DNA of 64,000 bases from Strongyloides papillosus (lineage: Eukaryota; Nematoda; Chromadorea; Rhabditida; Strongyloididae). The position numbers and the translations under genes are program-made. Each line of letters starts with the position of its first letter. The stretch's first letter is position 1. The stretch spans positions 62,001-126,000 of the forward strand of contig SRSI01000049.1 in the NCBI GenBank assembly GCA_005656395.1, written 5' to 3'. Below the pieces are notes generated by a model. It saw only the letters and a list, made by a program, of their open reading frames with translations, ran no database searches and was not told where the DNA came from. Positions 22,850 through 33,010 of the stretch are shown piece after piece.

Positions 22850-24331
22850 CTATTTCAAATCATATTTTTCATACATATCCATCATCTCGGGTGTAACCGT
22901 CGATGGAGTTTCAGAAATAATGAAAGTGAAATCACTTTCAGATACAGGCAAATAGGGGTCACTATCAAAGTCAACACCGTCGATGGCATCAGCATCTATT
23001 GTTGTGAAGAACTCCTCAACAGGTCGAAGTGATGCACGACGTGAAATCTTAACTATATCGGAGGCTGAGTAGCCTTCTAATAACTTAGCTAACCTATAGA
23101 AGTCAAACGACTCATCTAAATCTAATTCAAAAAGGCAATTTTTTAAAATGCCCACCCTTGCCTCAAGACAAGGTAGTGGGACTAAAAATCTTACATCGAA
23201 ACGCCTCATAACAGCAGGATCAATGTCCCAAGGCGTGTTGGTGGCTCCAATCAGACAAACATCCTCCTGAGATTTGTTTAACTCTAAAAAAAGTACTAAT
23301 TAAAAGAAGAGAAACTAATGTAACTTACCCTCAAAGCGGACAAGAAACTCCGACATGAACCTTCGGCTAGCCTCGTGCTCAGTCTTAGTACCTCGCTTCA
23401 TGCAGAAGCCATCAAGTTCATCAAAAAAAAGGACAGAGGGCGCAAAGTGGGCAGCCATGTCAAAGATGTATCTGATGATCTTCTCCGAATCTCCACGCCA
23501 TTTTGAAGTAATAATGGATGGAGAGATCATCAGAAATTTTCTTCCGCACTCGTTAGCTAGGGCTTTGCCGACGAGCGTCTTTCCTGTGCCTGGTGGTCCA
23601 TAGAGAAGAAATGTCCTTAGCGATTGCCTGATCCCCCTGAAGATGTTCTTGAATCGGGGCGCAACTTTGACATTTAAGAACAAGCATCGCTTTACATCAT
23701 CGAGCCCCACAACACTATCCCAAGTTGTGGTGTTGTGGCTTTCGGAGAGGCATGCGTCCAAAACATCTGCCACATCAGCAGGTACCGAGGACATGAAGTC
23801 GTCATTCCGCTCCTGCGGCTTTTCTGGTCCTTTCTCCAAATTGTCAGCTTTAGGGGCATCGCCAATGATGTTAACAGGTGCGGGTAGACCTTTGTTTGCT
23901 GGTCTTTTTCCTCGCGACTTCCTGATCCCCCGTGCACTCCTCAGTGTCGTACGCTGCTTCGGAGTTAACTTCTTTATAGGCGGGAGAAGTCTCCGGATTG
24001 GTGAGTTGGGCAATCCACAGCGACACTCTTCATCACTGGCACAAATAAAGTTGTTATTGCCAGTGATGGCTTTTCCAAACTGAGCGATGAGTTCCTCCAC
24101 ATCCTTCAAATCTTTATAGACCTTAAAAAGACAATAAAATCAAAAATATATTATCAGATAACTTACCTTTAAGAAGTTGGACCTATTTTCTCGATCTGAC
24201 GGCTGGGGCATACGGTTCTTTATAAGAGCGAGAACCTCCCCACAGTGATCGACGGCTTCAGCAAGTAAACCTGCTTTCAGCCTTTCAACAACAGCGTCCT
24301 TCTCCAGACTTTTAACAACTGGAGCAACCAT
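22850..24331 (-). CDS. Katanin p60 / MEI-1-like AAA ATPase
   Basis: Three exons, 24167-24331, 23329-24121 and 22850-23283; introns of 45 bp each; 463 aa, close to C. elegans MEI-1 (472). An N-terminal helical region (possible MIT-like) and a basic linker (KLTPKQRTTLRSARGIRKSR) precede the ATPase. Walker A GPPGTGKT is at 230-237; Walker B is FFDELD; the pore/substrate segment has SKWRGDSEKIIR; the EHEASRR stretch is typical of katanin and related severing ATPases. Sensor and arginine-finger region: IGATNTPWDIDPAVMRR, then FDVRFLVPLPC where katanins usually have an LEKRIYIPLP-type string. The C-terminal VPS4-like helix ends in MDMYEKYDLK. Function: hexameric microtubule severing at meiotic or mitotic spindles. 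Codon use is more GC-rich than neighbouring genes. Spastin or fidgetin is less likely because of the EASRR and length. Confidence 0.85.
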
Positions 24332-24454
24332 AACTGTCCAATAAGTGAGTTAGTAATATATATACAAAAGAGTGATTGAGATGTAAAAATTCTTTCTTTT
24401 ATATCATATTCATGACTATCAACATAGAAGAAATCAAACATATTCTTTATACTT

Positions 24455-25300
24455 TTTACAAGATCTTTTTTTACATTATCTTTGACTGCTTTTTGTCAAT
24501 TGCCAATCAAAAGAAATATATTAAGGATTAAGTGTGAAGAGATTGTTTTAATTGAATTGTTATCATTGCTTATTAGTTAATCTGCCAATGGCAATGGGAA
24601 TTATTTTCTTTTCACTTACTTTATTGTTGAATGCTTTTTTCGATTGCCAATCAGAAGAATATCTAACATTAAGCGAGAAATTCTTTTGATTAAATTGTTA
24701 TCACTGTTCATTGATTAATCTGTCCATGGTGATTGAAATTATTTTCTTTTCATTTATTTTATCGTTGAGTTTTTTTTGTCGATGGCCAATAAAAAAATTT
24801 TTTTTAAGATTGTGTGGAAATTTCTGTTAATTAAATTTTATCATTACTTATTGGTTAATATGCCCATGGTGATTGAAATTATTATTTTTTCATTTACTTT
24901 ATCGTTGAATGCCTTTTGTCGATTGCCAATAAAAAAGTATTCCTAGGATTTAGTGAGAAATTTTATTAATTTAATTGTCACCATTGCTGATGATTAATAT
25001 GCCCACGATGATTGAAATTATATTTTTTCATTTATTTTATCGTTAAATACCTTTTGTCGATTGCGAGTCAAAAAAATATACCCAATATTAAGCGAGAAAT
25101 TCTTTTAATTAATTCGTCATCACTGCTTTTTGATTAATATGTTCATGGTGATTGAAACTATTTCCCTTTAATTTATTGTTTAGTGCTTTTTCTCTATTGC
25201 CAATCTAAAAAATATATCTAAGATTATGTGGGAAATTCTTTTTAATCAAATTGTTATCATCGCTTATTGATTAAAATAATATGTCCATGGTAATTAAACA
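24455..25300. repeat. Tandem array of ~140-bp diverged units
   Basis: About six head-to-tail copies with a period of 136-142 bp, judged by the recurring GCCAATC-like core (near 24502, 24644, 24785, 24924, 25063 and 25199). Each unit also contains TTTATTGTTGAATGC-like and CATGGTGATTGAAATTATT-like blocks. Copies differ by many substitutions and small gaps, so the array is old. No open frame runs through it. Confidence 0.8.
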
Positions 25301-25485
25301 TATTTTAAACGTTTACGTACAGATACACCTACTTAACGAGTGACAAATATAATAAAAAATGGTAAAGTGTAGATAGATTGTTTGCTCTATCACTATATTT
25401 TCTGCTCTGACTCCCCATTTTGAAATATTTCTTTTATGACACGCATATTACGAAATATTTCAATCAATTTCCCAGATACTAACAG

Positions 25486-25494
25486 TATAAAAGA
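25486..25494 (+). promoter_or_regulatory. TATA box of the Gag-like gene
   Basis: TATAAAAGA stands 73 bp before the start codon, at a suitable distance for transcription to begin near 25515. It is one of the clearest TATA boxes in the window and suggests a directly promoted gene. Confidence 0.5.
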
Positions 25495-25558
25495 GCCGTT
25501 TCCTTAGTTTTACAATCATTCTTACTTTTTACTTTATTCTTAAAATTTTAGTCTAAAC

Positions 25559-26233
25559 ATGGCCTCAAATGATGAATCCAAAAGTGAAGCTACCCCTTCA
25601 ACCAACTCTAGCTTCAGCGAGATACTTAAATTAAACGAGGATGCATTAGCAAATTTGTTTAAAAAACAACTAACAACACCCACAATGCAATTTTATGGTG
25701 GCACACCATTCACAGAGTACATCGACAAAAATGCTGTATTCTTCTCCCAACTTGAGACTTATGAGGAAAACGAAAAAACTGCTCATCTCCTTAGTTGTCT
25801 AAGTGATGATGTCTATAGGCTCCTTAAACTTTCAAGACCCAATACTGCTTTAGCTAAATGTAAATACTCTGAATTGGTTGATGATTTGACTAATTTTTAT
25901 ACTGAGACTGTTAAGTATGCCCAAGAATATTCTAAGTTGCTTTTGGTTAAAGGTTATTACAATAATGTTAAGGAGTTGCATAGAATGAAGCAGGCTGAGT
26001 GGAAGAATCTTGAGGAATGTACTTCACAGAAGATTCCAGACCTTGTTAAGATTCTCCTTCTCTTCGAGTACTATAAAGAACCCGTTAAGGCTGTTGCCGA
26101 GAAGTATATTCAAGAGAATCATGCTAATATTGTTTTAGGAAACTTTATTACGCATATGGAGAGTGAATCACTATTCCTTCAAGATGCCCCTGGTTCTGGT
26201 GCTGCTGTAAGAAAGTTTAGAAACAAGAAATAA
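25559..26233 (+). CDS. Stand-alone Gag/capsid-like protein (possibly domesticated)
   Basis: Single exon, 224 aa, ATG at 25559. After a Ser/Thr-rich start, residues ~40-115 follow the retrotransposon Gag pattern: F-GG-PFTEYI, then ENEKTAHLLSCLSDDVYRLL, then KYSELVDDLTNFY. The second half (AQEYSKLLLVKGYYNNVKEL to GNFITHMESES) has the size and helical look of the second capsid lobe. There is no CCHC zinc knuckle, protease, reverse transcriptase or integrase, and no long terminal repeats flank it. The frame is intact and codon choice is even. The basic end (AAVRKFRNKK) could bind nucleic acid. A capsid gene captured by the host, as Arc was in other animals, is an inference; a recent non-autonomous element is the main alternative. 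Confidence 0.6.
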   Translation: MASNDESKSEATPSTNSSFSEILKLNEDALANLFKKQLTTPTMQFYGGTPFTEYIDKNAVFFSQLETYEENEKTAHLLSCLSDDVYRLLKLSRPNTALAKCKYSELVDDLTNFYTETVKYAQEYSKLLLVKGYYNNVKELHRMKQAEWKNLEECTSQKIPDLVKILLLFEYYKEPVKAVAEKYIQENHANIVLGNFITHMESESLFLQDAPGSGAAVRKFRNKK

Positions 26234-28157
26234 GTGATCTCCAATCACAATAAATAAATGCGATTTAATTGTATATTGTTAATTTTTTATAACATCGTTT
26301 AATTCACCATTAAATTGTTAATAATTTTTTATCAGATTTTTTGTTTGTTAGTTCTTTTTATGTCGTTGATAATATTTTTACTTTATGAATGAATAAATTG
26401 TACACTATAATCCAAAATATTCATAACATAGTGATAAGAAAGACTAATCTTTATTACCCTAATGCTTTTCAGTCAAGTTCCAATGACGTATTATGCGAAT
26501 GTATACACAAAATTTCTAAGAATAGATAGTAGGTATAATTAATTAGTGGAAATATTTTTCTTTAAACGTTTTTTATTATAAAAATAATTTATTTTTTCCT
26601 GTGATTTGCAAGTTTTCCAATTAATCCTGCTTTTTTATATGGTATAAAAGGTTTGCAGTGTCCTTTTTTCAGATACATTTAAGTTTTTTTGTTAATGACT
26701 GTAATCTTTGAAATTTATTTGCAATAAAGGTGTGTTATGAATGACAAACAAAGTTATTGCGGAAAGTAAAGCCTTTTTATTTATAGATAATGAAATTTCT
26801 ATTAAATGAAATTTAAATACAAATAAAAGTAATGGTGATAAATAAAATAATACTGTACATTCATCTGATAAAGGTGTTAAATAGAACGTGTTGACTTTTT
26901 TGTGAGTAATGATACGGTTTGTAAAGTCAGAATAAAGATTGCTTGATTTCTTATATTTTATTAACCCCTTATTCATTAAGATTCAAGCACCAGCAGTACA
27001 ACTGGACGTATAAAAATTCTCCATCATATAAATGTCATCATACTTTTTGTTTGCACTTAGTACATGTTTTCTATTTAAAAATTCCCTACAATTCTAGAGA
27101 TTATTAACCTTTGTTATCCTCAAAAAAATGTAAAAACATTTTTTATTTACCACAGTGGAAAGATATAATTGTTTTATGGCAATTATTTTGCAAAGGTTTC
27201 TTGAAAAAGATATTATTGTAAAATATGATTATTTTTATAAACAGAAAATAAAGAATATTAAATGTTATAATTCGTGAAAATGTGATTTTATTCACTCTTA
27301 ATTTATTTATTAAGGTTTCACAGAAAATTAGTCTTCTCATCAGTTCTTTCTACATCAACCAAAGAACTTATACTTCATCTAGATATATTTATTTGTTTAT
27401 AGAAAACACAAAAATGACGGGGCAAATGAGGGGAAACATCTAATTAACACTTAAGGAGTAAAAAAATACAACAACCTCAATCATAGCAACATTTACAATC
27501 TCTAATTATGATATTCACAAAATTTAGTCATCCACAAACAAAAATATTAAAACTCATAAACATCCACTCCTAAGTCATAAAATATCTCCACAATATGAAT
27601 CTTATTACAATAAAGATTAAAGTTCACATATTGTCATTAATTTTTTAAATATATATTTATTTAACTGTATCACTAAATAAACATGGTAAAAGATATTTTA
27701 CTTCTAAAATCCTTTTATTCTTTTTTCCTCATTCCATTGGATATGTTTAAAGAATAACAAAATACAGATGGTGTAAGATTAATTATATTCTCTAGATTTA
27801 TGGAGAAATAATAAATTATTAAATGGTGTTTGGCAGTGAAAAAGTATTGTGTTTTATTCTAAATTTAATTTTAACGTTTCACATAACATGTTTTTTAAAT
27901 AATTTTAATACATCAGGGTAAAGTTTGGGTAATTAATTTAGTTTAGAAAAAAGAATATTTCGGATATTTAGTTATGGATAATTATTTGGGAAACTTTCGA
28001 ATATGTTATTGGCGGAATTGTAAATGGAGTTGGAGGAAAGTTATATGTAGGAAAAGAATATTTAAATAAATTTATTGGTTTTTTGAAATTGTTTTTAATT
28101 AATTATTATTAATAATATTTAGGCACATTAGAGGTTTTGAAAAAACAGCTATGGAAT
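26234..28157. other. AT-rich intergenic region
   Basis: About 1.9 kb. A 94-codon minus-strand frame at 26692-26976 is the longest, but its composition looks random. AATAAA signals right after 26250 probably serve the Gag-like gene. Nothing else is supported. Confidence 0.45.
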
Positions 28158-29028
28158 TTAATTAATATTTAAAATAATGTAATGTAGTGTGAAAATCCAA
28201 GTAAATGTTACAAGAAAATAGTTCCTCATAACACAACCTGAAGATTGATAAGGTTTTTGAGACCACGATGGTTCAGCAATTATTCTTCCAACAAAAGGAT
28301 CCCCTGTAAATGACGTGACTTCAGAGATACTTGTTATATCTATCGTATTATTCATAGCCTTAGCGTCTCTTAAAACTTTCTCTAGCAATAAATTTCTAAT
28401 AAAAAAGAAAATTAATTAAGAATATAATAAACATAAAGATTTCACATAATAAAGTTACCTTATATAAGCTTTCTCATTAAAGTCAAAATGAGCATACAAC
28501 TCCTTATCTAATCTCACATGATTAGAAGCATTTAATTTCCCATCGTTACAGTTATCTCCCTTCGCGCATAAACAAGTAATTAATCCTTGAATTAGTTGAC
28601 AAAGAAAAGTGTGCTCGCTAAATAGCTCAACAGAATCCTCAGCCTGAGCCATCGTGTTTTTTCTATTCCCTACTCGCTCCATCTCCTCGTCTGTGGCGTT
28701 TAGGCAACCTGCCGAAAAGAGGTTATGTGTCCTTGAGGTGTGTTTCCTCATGTAGCATATATTTCCTTTGCATGATGAAGCTTTATTGTAACATGAATGG
28801 AATGTTAATCCATCTATGGACTTGTAGTTAGTGCAAAAATAACAGCTGAAAAACAATTTGGTTGTAAACATTGTAATTGTTTTCTAAAGTTTAAATATAT
28901 TTTGGTGGAACTTACGTTCTATAATGATTAACGCTCCAATTTGGGAATTCACTGCTTTTATAATTTGATGTTATGCATTTATATAGAGTAAATATTATAT
29001 TAATAAAAAATATGTTTAGTAAATTCAT
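28158..29028 (-). CDS. Ten-cysteine Ly6/uPAR-like surface protein
   Basis: Three exons, 28916-29028, 28459-28845 and 28158-28395; introns 70 and 63 bp; 245 aa. Exon 1 encodes a hydrophobic signal peptide (MNLLNIFFINIIFTLYKC). The mature domain shows CYFC, HSC, SCKGNIC, AGC, FLC, TCLC and DNCN, ten cysteines ending in the CxC...CN signature of three-finger Ly6/uPAR proteins. A Glu/Asp-rich linker follows, and the last ~20 residues are hydrophobic (YFLVTFTWIFTLHYIILNI), fitting either a GPI-addition signal or a membrane anchor. Ly6 proteins of nematodes bind receptors or modulate ion channels at the cell surface; the ligand here is unknown. There are candidate N-glycosylation sites at LNAT and NNTI. 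Confidence 0.7.
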
Positions 29029-30102
29029 ATTTATTTACTTTTAACCTGGAAATGTTTTTATTAAAAATTTTTTTTGAGGGATATCGTAATGATATGTTGA
29101 TATCATTGATAGACGGGCTAAATTTAGAAGCAATAACAACTATAAAAGAAAGAAAAAATCTTGTAAAATGAGCAAATCTTACAGTATAAAATAATAATTA
29201 GTTCATACAAATGTGGGAAAAGATTCAAAGTAACAAATATCTTTTTCCCATAGGTTATTTTTGCCCTTTAATTTCTAATTTTTATTATATTAAAAATTAA
29301 GGGCACTCCTTTTATATGATTTATTAAAAATATTATTATGCACATATGTATTAAAAAATAGGAATTATATATATTTTACATAGAGCAAAAATTATGAGAA
29401 AAACTAATTATTTTCAAAAGTTTCTCAATTATTTAGTATATTTAAATTCAAAAATTTATAATTTGTTTTTATTTAATTTATAATATTTTTTGAAAAGGAA
29501 TTTTTTAAGTTAGGCAGATGAAGTCATGAAAAAATAAAGTTATTATAGGAAGCAAAAATTGCGATATTAATAGTTGACAACTAAATATGTCTATAAACAA
29601 CTGATAAATAGTAAAACAATATAGGTAATATAAATTTTTAGTATTACTTGTAAAGATATATGAGGAATAAATAAAAATTATTTTAATTTTTGAGATAGTC
29701 TATTCACAAAATTATACATGGATAAAAAGATAATATTTTGGAAGTTGGAGAGGAAAATGATAAATAAATAGAGCTTTTTCTTTTCAACCACTACATATAT
29801 ATAATATACCGTACGTCACACCACACCACAACAGATATTTATATCCTATTTAATTTTATTTCCGACAAGATTTTTAAATTGTATACTATTAGAATCTTCT
29901 ATAATTTAAATTAAATTTAGATGTTTCTTTCATGTTACCTTAAAGATTTTAAATTATTTTAATTACACTCTTTTTTTCTTAATTTTTGTTTTCTTTATTC
30001 GACAAAATTAAGGAACAATATATTAATAAATAATTTATAATGAGATATATTAATGAAAAGAATAGAAAATAAGAAACAAGATTGATAAAAATATAATAAA
30101 CA
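29029..30102. other. AT-rich intergenic region
   Basis: About 1.1 kb with very low GC and no open frame or repeat of note. Both neighbours are on the minus strand, so the part next to 29029 must act as the promoter of the Ly6-like gene. Confidence 0.45.
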
Positions 30103-31414
30103 CTAAGTGAAGCACTTATTCTTCGTCCCTGGATACAATGAATCCAACTTCTTATGAAATTCACTCTGAGCCTTAACCAAATCTACCCTGGCACCCTGAA
30201 CGACAGATGCCACAAACAAAATATTCTCCGAAGTTTTTTCATCCATCTGGTGGTAGGCAAATATATCATTAACAATTAAAAAATGATAACCAGCCCGACA
30301 CATCTCTCTCCTCTAAAAAGTATTTATATATCAAAGATTATCATAATTATTCCAGTAATTATGAATGATAGTTTTTATTAAACTTACTTGCTCCGTCGTC
30401 ACATCTAATGGATAGGGAAATGACTCCTCATATAGTGGAATGTCTTTCCTCGTCACTATCTGTGGTTCCCAATACCCATTATTGTATGGTTGGTGGTATT
30501 GTATTGAGGGCTCCTTTTTTTCTTCGCTCCTCAACCATTCATTTAATTTTAATGTTTTGTCAGAAACTGAGAAATTAATTTGCTCAAACTCGGTTGCGTC
30601 TCCATCGTTAATTAAGTTGTTTAATTGCTTCTTGTTTTTAATTACATATCCGGGTGGATGATTAATTTCAAAGGTTCTGAAGACTAAGGCGTTTTTAGTG
30701 TTCTTTTTTAGGTATCTCTTTGAAAGCTTCAACATTTTTGGGTAGAAGTTTGAACTAACATATTGATCAGATTCCAGGAGGACGACATAATCTGATTTTG
30801 CTTCTTTGTAAATTATGTTTCTCATGGCATTTATCGGGTAATTTATGGCTTCTTGGATCTTTTTTCCTAATGATGTCGGGGAGGGATTGCAGGCTTCCGC
30901 TAATTTATTTGCCTCCTTACAATTGAAATCTTCTAGATATTTTCTTAATCCTCCCTGAGTAATATTGCTCTTTTCATTGTTATAAATAAAATATGCCCAT
31001 ATTTTGTGTCTAGATCTCACGATAGAGGTTATCCTACAATAAGCACAATATGATGAATTGGAGAATACCTCTCTTGATTCCATGAAAACACTCAAAATTA
31101 TTGGACCTTTCCATTCAACAACCTGTCGACGGTAATTTTGTATATCCTCCGTGGACCGTATATGCATCCCCAATGTCAAAGTATTCCTTATATTCTTCAT
31201 ATTACCCTTTATAGGTGAATAATAAATCAACTCCTTATTATGCTTAATATACCTATCATCTAAAAAAACAAATAAAAAACCATCCAAAAAACAAAACAAA
31301 AATTATCAATAAAAACAAACAGAAAAAAAAACAAATCATACTTTTTAATTTCTTCTTTCCATTCAAAAAATAACAATATAAAAGTAGTAAAATAAAATAA
31401 TAAATATTCTTCAT
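30103..31414 (-). CDS. GT49 glycosyltransferase (LARGE/B4GAT1-like), type II membrane
   Basis: Three exons, 31342-31414, 30388-31259 and 30103-30312; introns 82 and 75 bp; 384 aa (B4GAT1 about 415). Exon 1 encodes a signal anchor (MKNIYYFILLLLYCYFLNGK) placing the catalytic domain in the Golgi lumen. The domain shows IQEAINYPINAMRNII, a hydrophobic strand ending LLESDQYV, the WEPQIVTRKDIPLY block and CRAGYHFLIVNDIFAYH, which in this order define family GT49. GT49 enzymes add glucuronic acid or GlcNAc to glycans such as matriglycan primers. The metal-binding DxD of relatives (as LDVD) reads ESD at 187-189 here, so the first Asp is replaced by Glu. Whether the enzyme is active is therefore uncertain. 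Nematodes have several bgnt-type paralogues; I do not assign one. Confidence 0.82.
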
Positions 31415-31977
31415 AAGTAAACTAAAAAATTAATATATCACATTAAACTTGACAAAGGCAAAATTTCTTTTAAATATTACAAACTGGGAATAAAAAATAC
31501 ATCATAATAACCACTAACATATCTAACATGTTTTTAAATATCTAGCATTAATTTAAAATTAACTTTCATTCATTAAAAATTTAGGTTATTAAAATAGAAA
31601 TCCTAAGCATATTGAATTTAATGAGATACTAGTTTATTGACTTTCTTTTTCCATCTCGGAAAGGATGTTGTTGTGATTGATTGTCAGTGGTCATTTTTTA
31701 TATTCAATATCATTAAATTTTATTTTATCAACATAAAATTATCCAAAAAAGGGTAAATTAAAAAAAACAACATATTCCTGGAATGGTATGCAATGTTTAA
31801 TAATATTAACATAATAATTAATTAATTTTATTTATTATAGTGTATGGTATGAAATGTAAAAATAGATAATAAGAGTTACATTAAGATATTTTAAATTACA
31901 ATTATAAATTAAGCGATTAAAAATTATTTTTGGGGCTTGATGTTTGTGGAGAGATACTATTAAAGGTGGTATCAGAG
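31415..31977. other. AT-rich intergenic region
   Basis: About 560 bp between the GT49 gene start and the 3' end of the membrane-protein gene, both minus-strand. No feature seen. Confidence 0.45.
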
Positions 31978-32802
31978 TCACAAGCTTACTTTTTTCTTGT
32001 TTATATCAATTATTTGGGTTGGACAGACGGAGTGAGATGAGTTTGATTGACCCATTCCGCTTTCGAGTTCCCGTAGAATTGACTCGTCCTGGATGTCCGC
32101 TAGTTTTGCGTACTTTGGGTTCCCGTGATCATCAATGGCGTCTGCAACATCCTCGTTATCATCTTCTTTGTCGCCACCCTTCTTGTCCTCATTTGCCTCT
32201 ATTTTGTGGCTTACTGATTTTCCATTCTTTGCAGTGTGTCCCTCATTTTGAAGATGGCTCTTTGCTTTTTTGATCGGTGCTGAGAGCAAAGGCTTCTTAG
32301 ACTGGACCAGCTTGGGTGGTATTATCTTCGTAGGTTGCTGAGTACAGTCATCCCACTCATTAGGCGTTATTTCATTCAGGATTATAGTGAATCCCTTTTT
32401 AGTCTTCTGAAGGGATGACTTTTCAGTAACATTAACAACGTTAACACGAACTTGTGCCACGTTACCGCTACAAGTTTCCTTCTCCAGATCTGTTTTGTTG
32501 GTCTTGTTGCTCTGAGGAGTCTTTTTAGTTTCACTAGCACATTTTGAGTTGTCAACAATTTTGCTATTACACAAAATTGTTTTATTCTTCTTTTGTGCTT
32601 TCTTCTTTCCTTTATCGGTACCTCCAGTGAAAGTTGACTGAGCCAACTGCTTGGGCATCAAAGTACTATCAAAATGTTCAGATTTCTTGATAGGCCCCCT
32701 GTTACTTGAGCATTTGCTAATAAGAAATCCATAGCACACTAATAATAATATTAGTGACCAGGACTCATAAATTAAAGAATATCCATCCATGAAAAAAGAC
32801 AT
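31978..32802 (-). CDS. Unrecognised single-pass membrane protein with charged tail
   Basis: Single exon, 274 aa, starting at the ATG at 32802. A hydrophobic segment at about 12-30 (WSLILLLVCYGFLI) follows a short N-terminus, consistent with a membrane anchor. The remaining ~240 residues are hydrophilic, rich in Lys, Ser, Thr, Asp and Glu, with no predicted domain; a highly acidic patch (GGDKEDDNEDVADAIDD) lies near residue 215. Codon use and the long uninterrupted frame in an AT-rich region support a real gene. No family is recognised. The protein is probably disordered outside the anchor. It could be a lineage-restricted secreted or vesicle-associated protein; orientation in the membrane cannot be decided from the sequence. 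Confidence 0.6.
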   Translation of the reverse strand: MSFFMDGYSLIYESWSLILLLVCYGFLISKCSSNRGPIKKSEHFDSTLMPKQLAQSTFTGGTDKGKKKAQKKNKTILCNSKIVDNSKCASETKKTPQSNKTNKTDLEKETCSGNVAQVRVNVVNVTEKSSLQKTKKGFTIILNEITPNEWDDCTQQPTKIIPPKLVQSKKPLLSAPIKKAKSHLQNEGHTAKNGKSVSHKIEANEDKKGGDKEDDNEDVADAIDDHGNPKYAKLADIQDESILRELESGMGQSNSSHSVCPTQIIDINKKKVSL

Positions 32803-32880
32803 TCTTGTAATTAAAAGGAAAATACTTATGTCTTTTATAAATGTATTTGACTGACAAATTTACATACAAAACATCTCCTA

Positions 32881-33010
32881 TTCAAATATTCTTAATATTA
32901 TAAATAAAAAAAGATATGCAAAAAATGAAAATAAAAAAGATATATTCAAACATTCTTAAGATTATAAATAGAAAAAGGTATGCAAAAAATGAAAATATAA
33001 AGATAAATTC
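32881..33010. repeat. Two-copy 64-bp direct repeat
   Basis: Two adjacent copies start at TTCAAATATTCTTAA (32881) and TTCAAACATTCTTAA (32945), share a GATATGCAAAAAATGAAAA-like core, and differ at a handful of positions. It is a simple local duplication. Confidence 0.75.

Noticed and set aside
26692..26976. 94-codon minus-strand frame
   Set aside because: Composition matches translated AT-rich noise and there are no supporting motifs or splice context.
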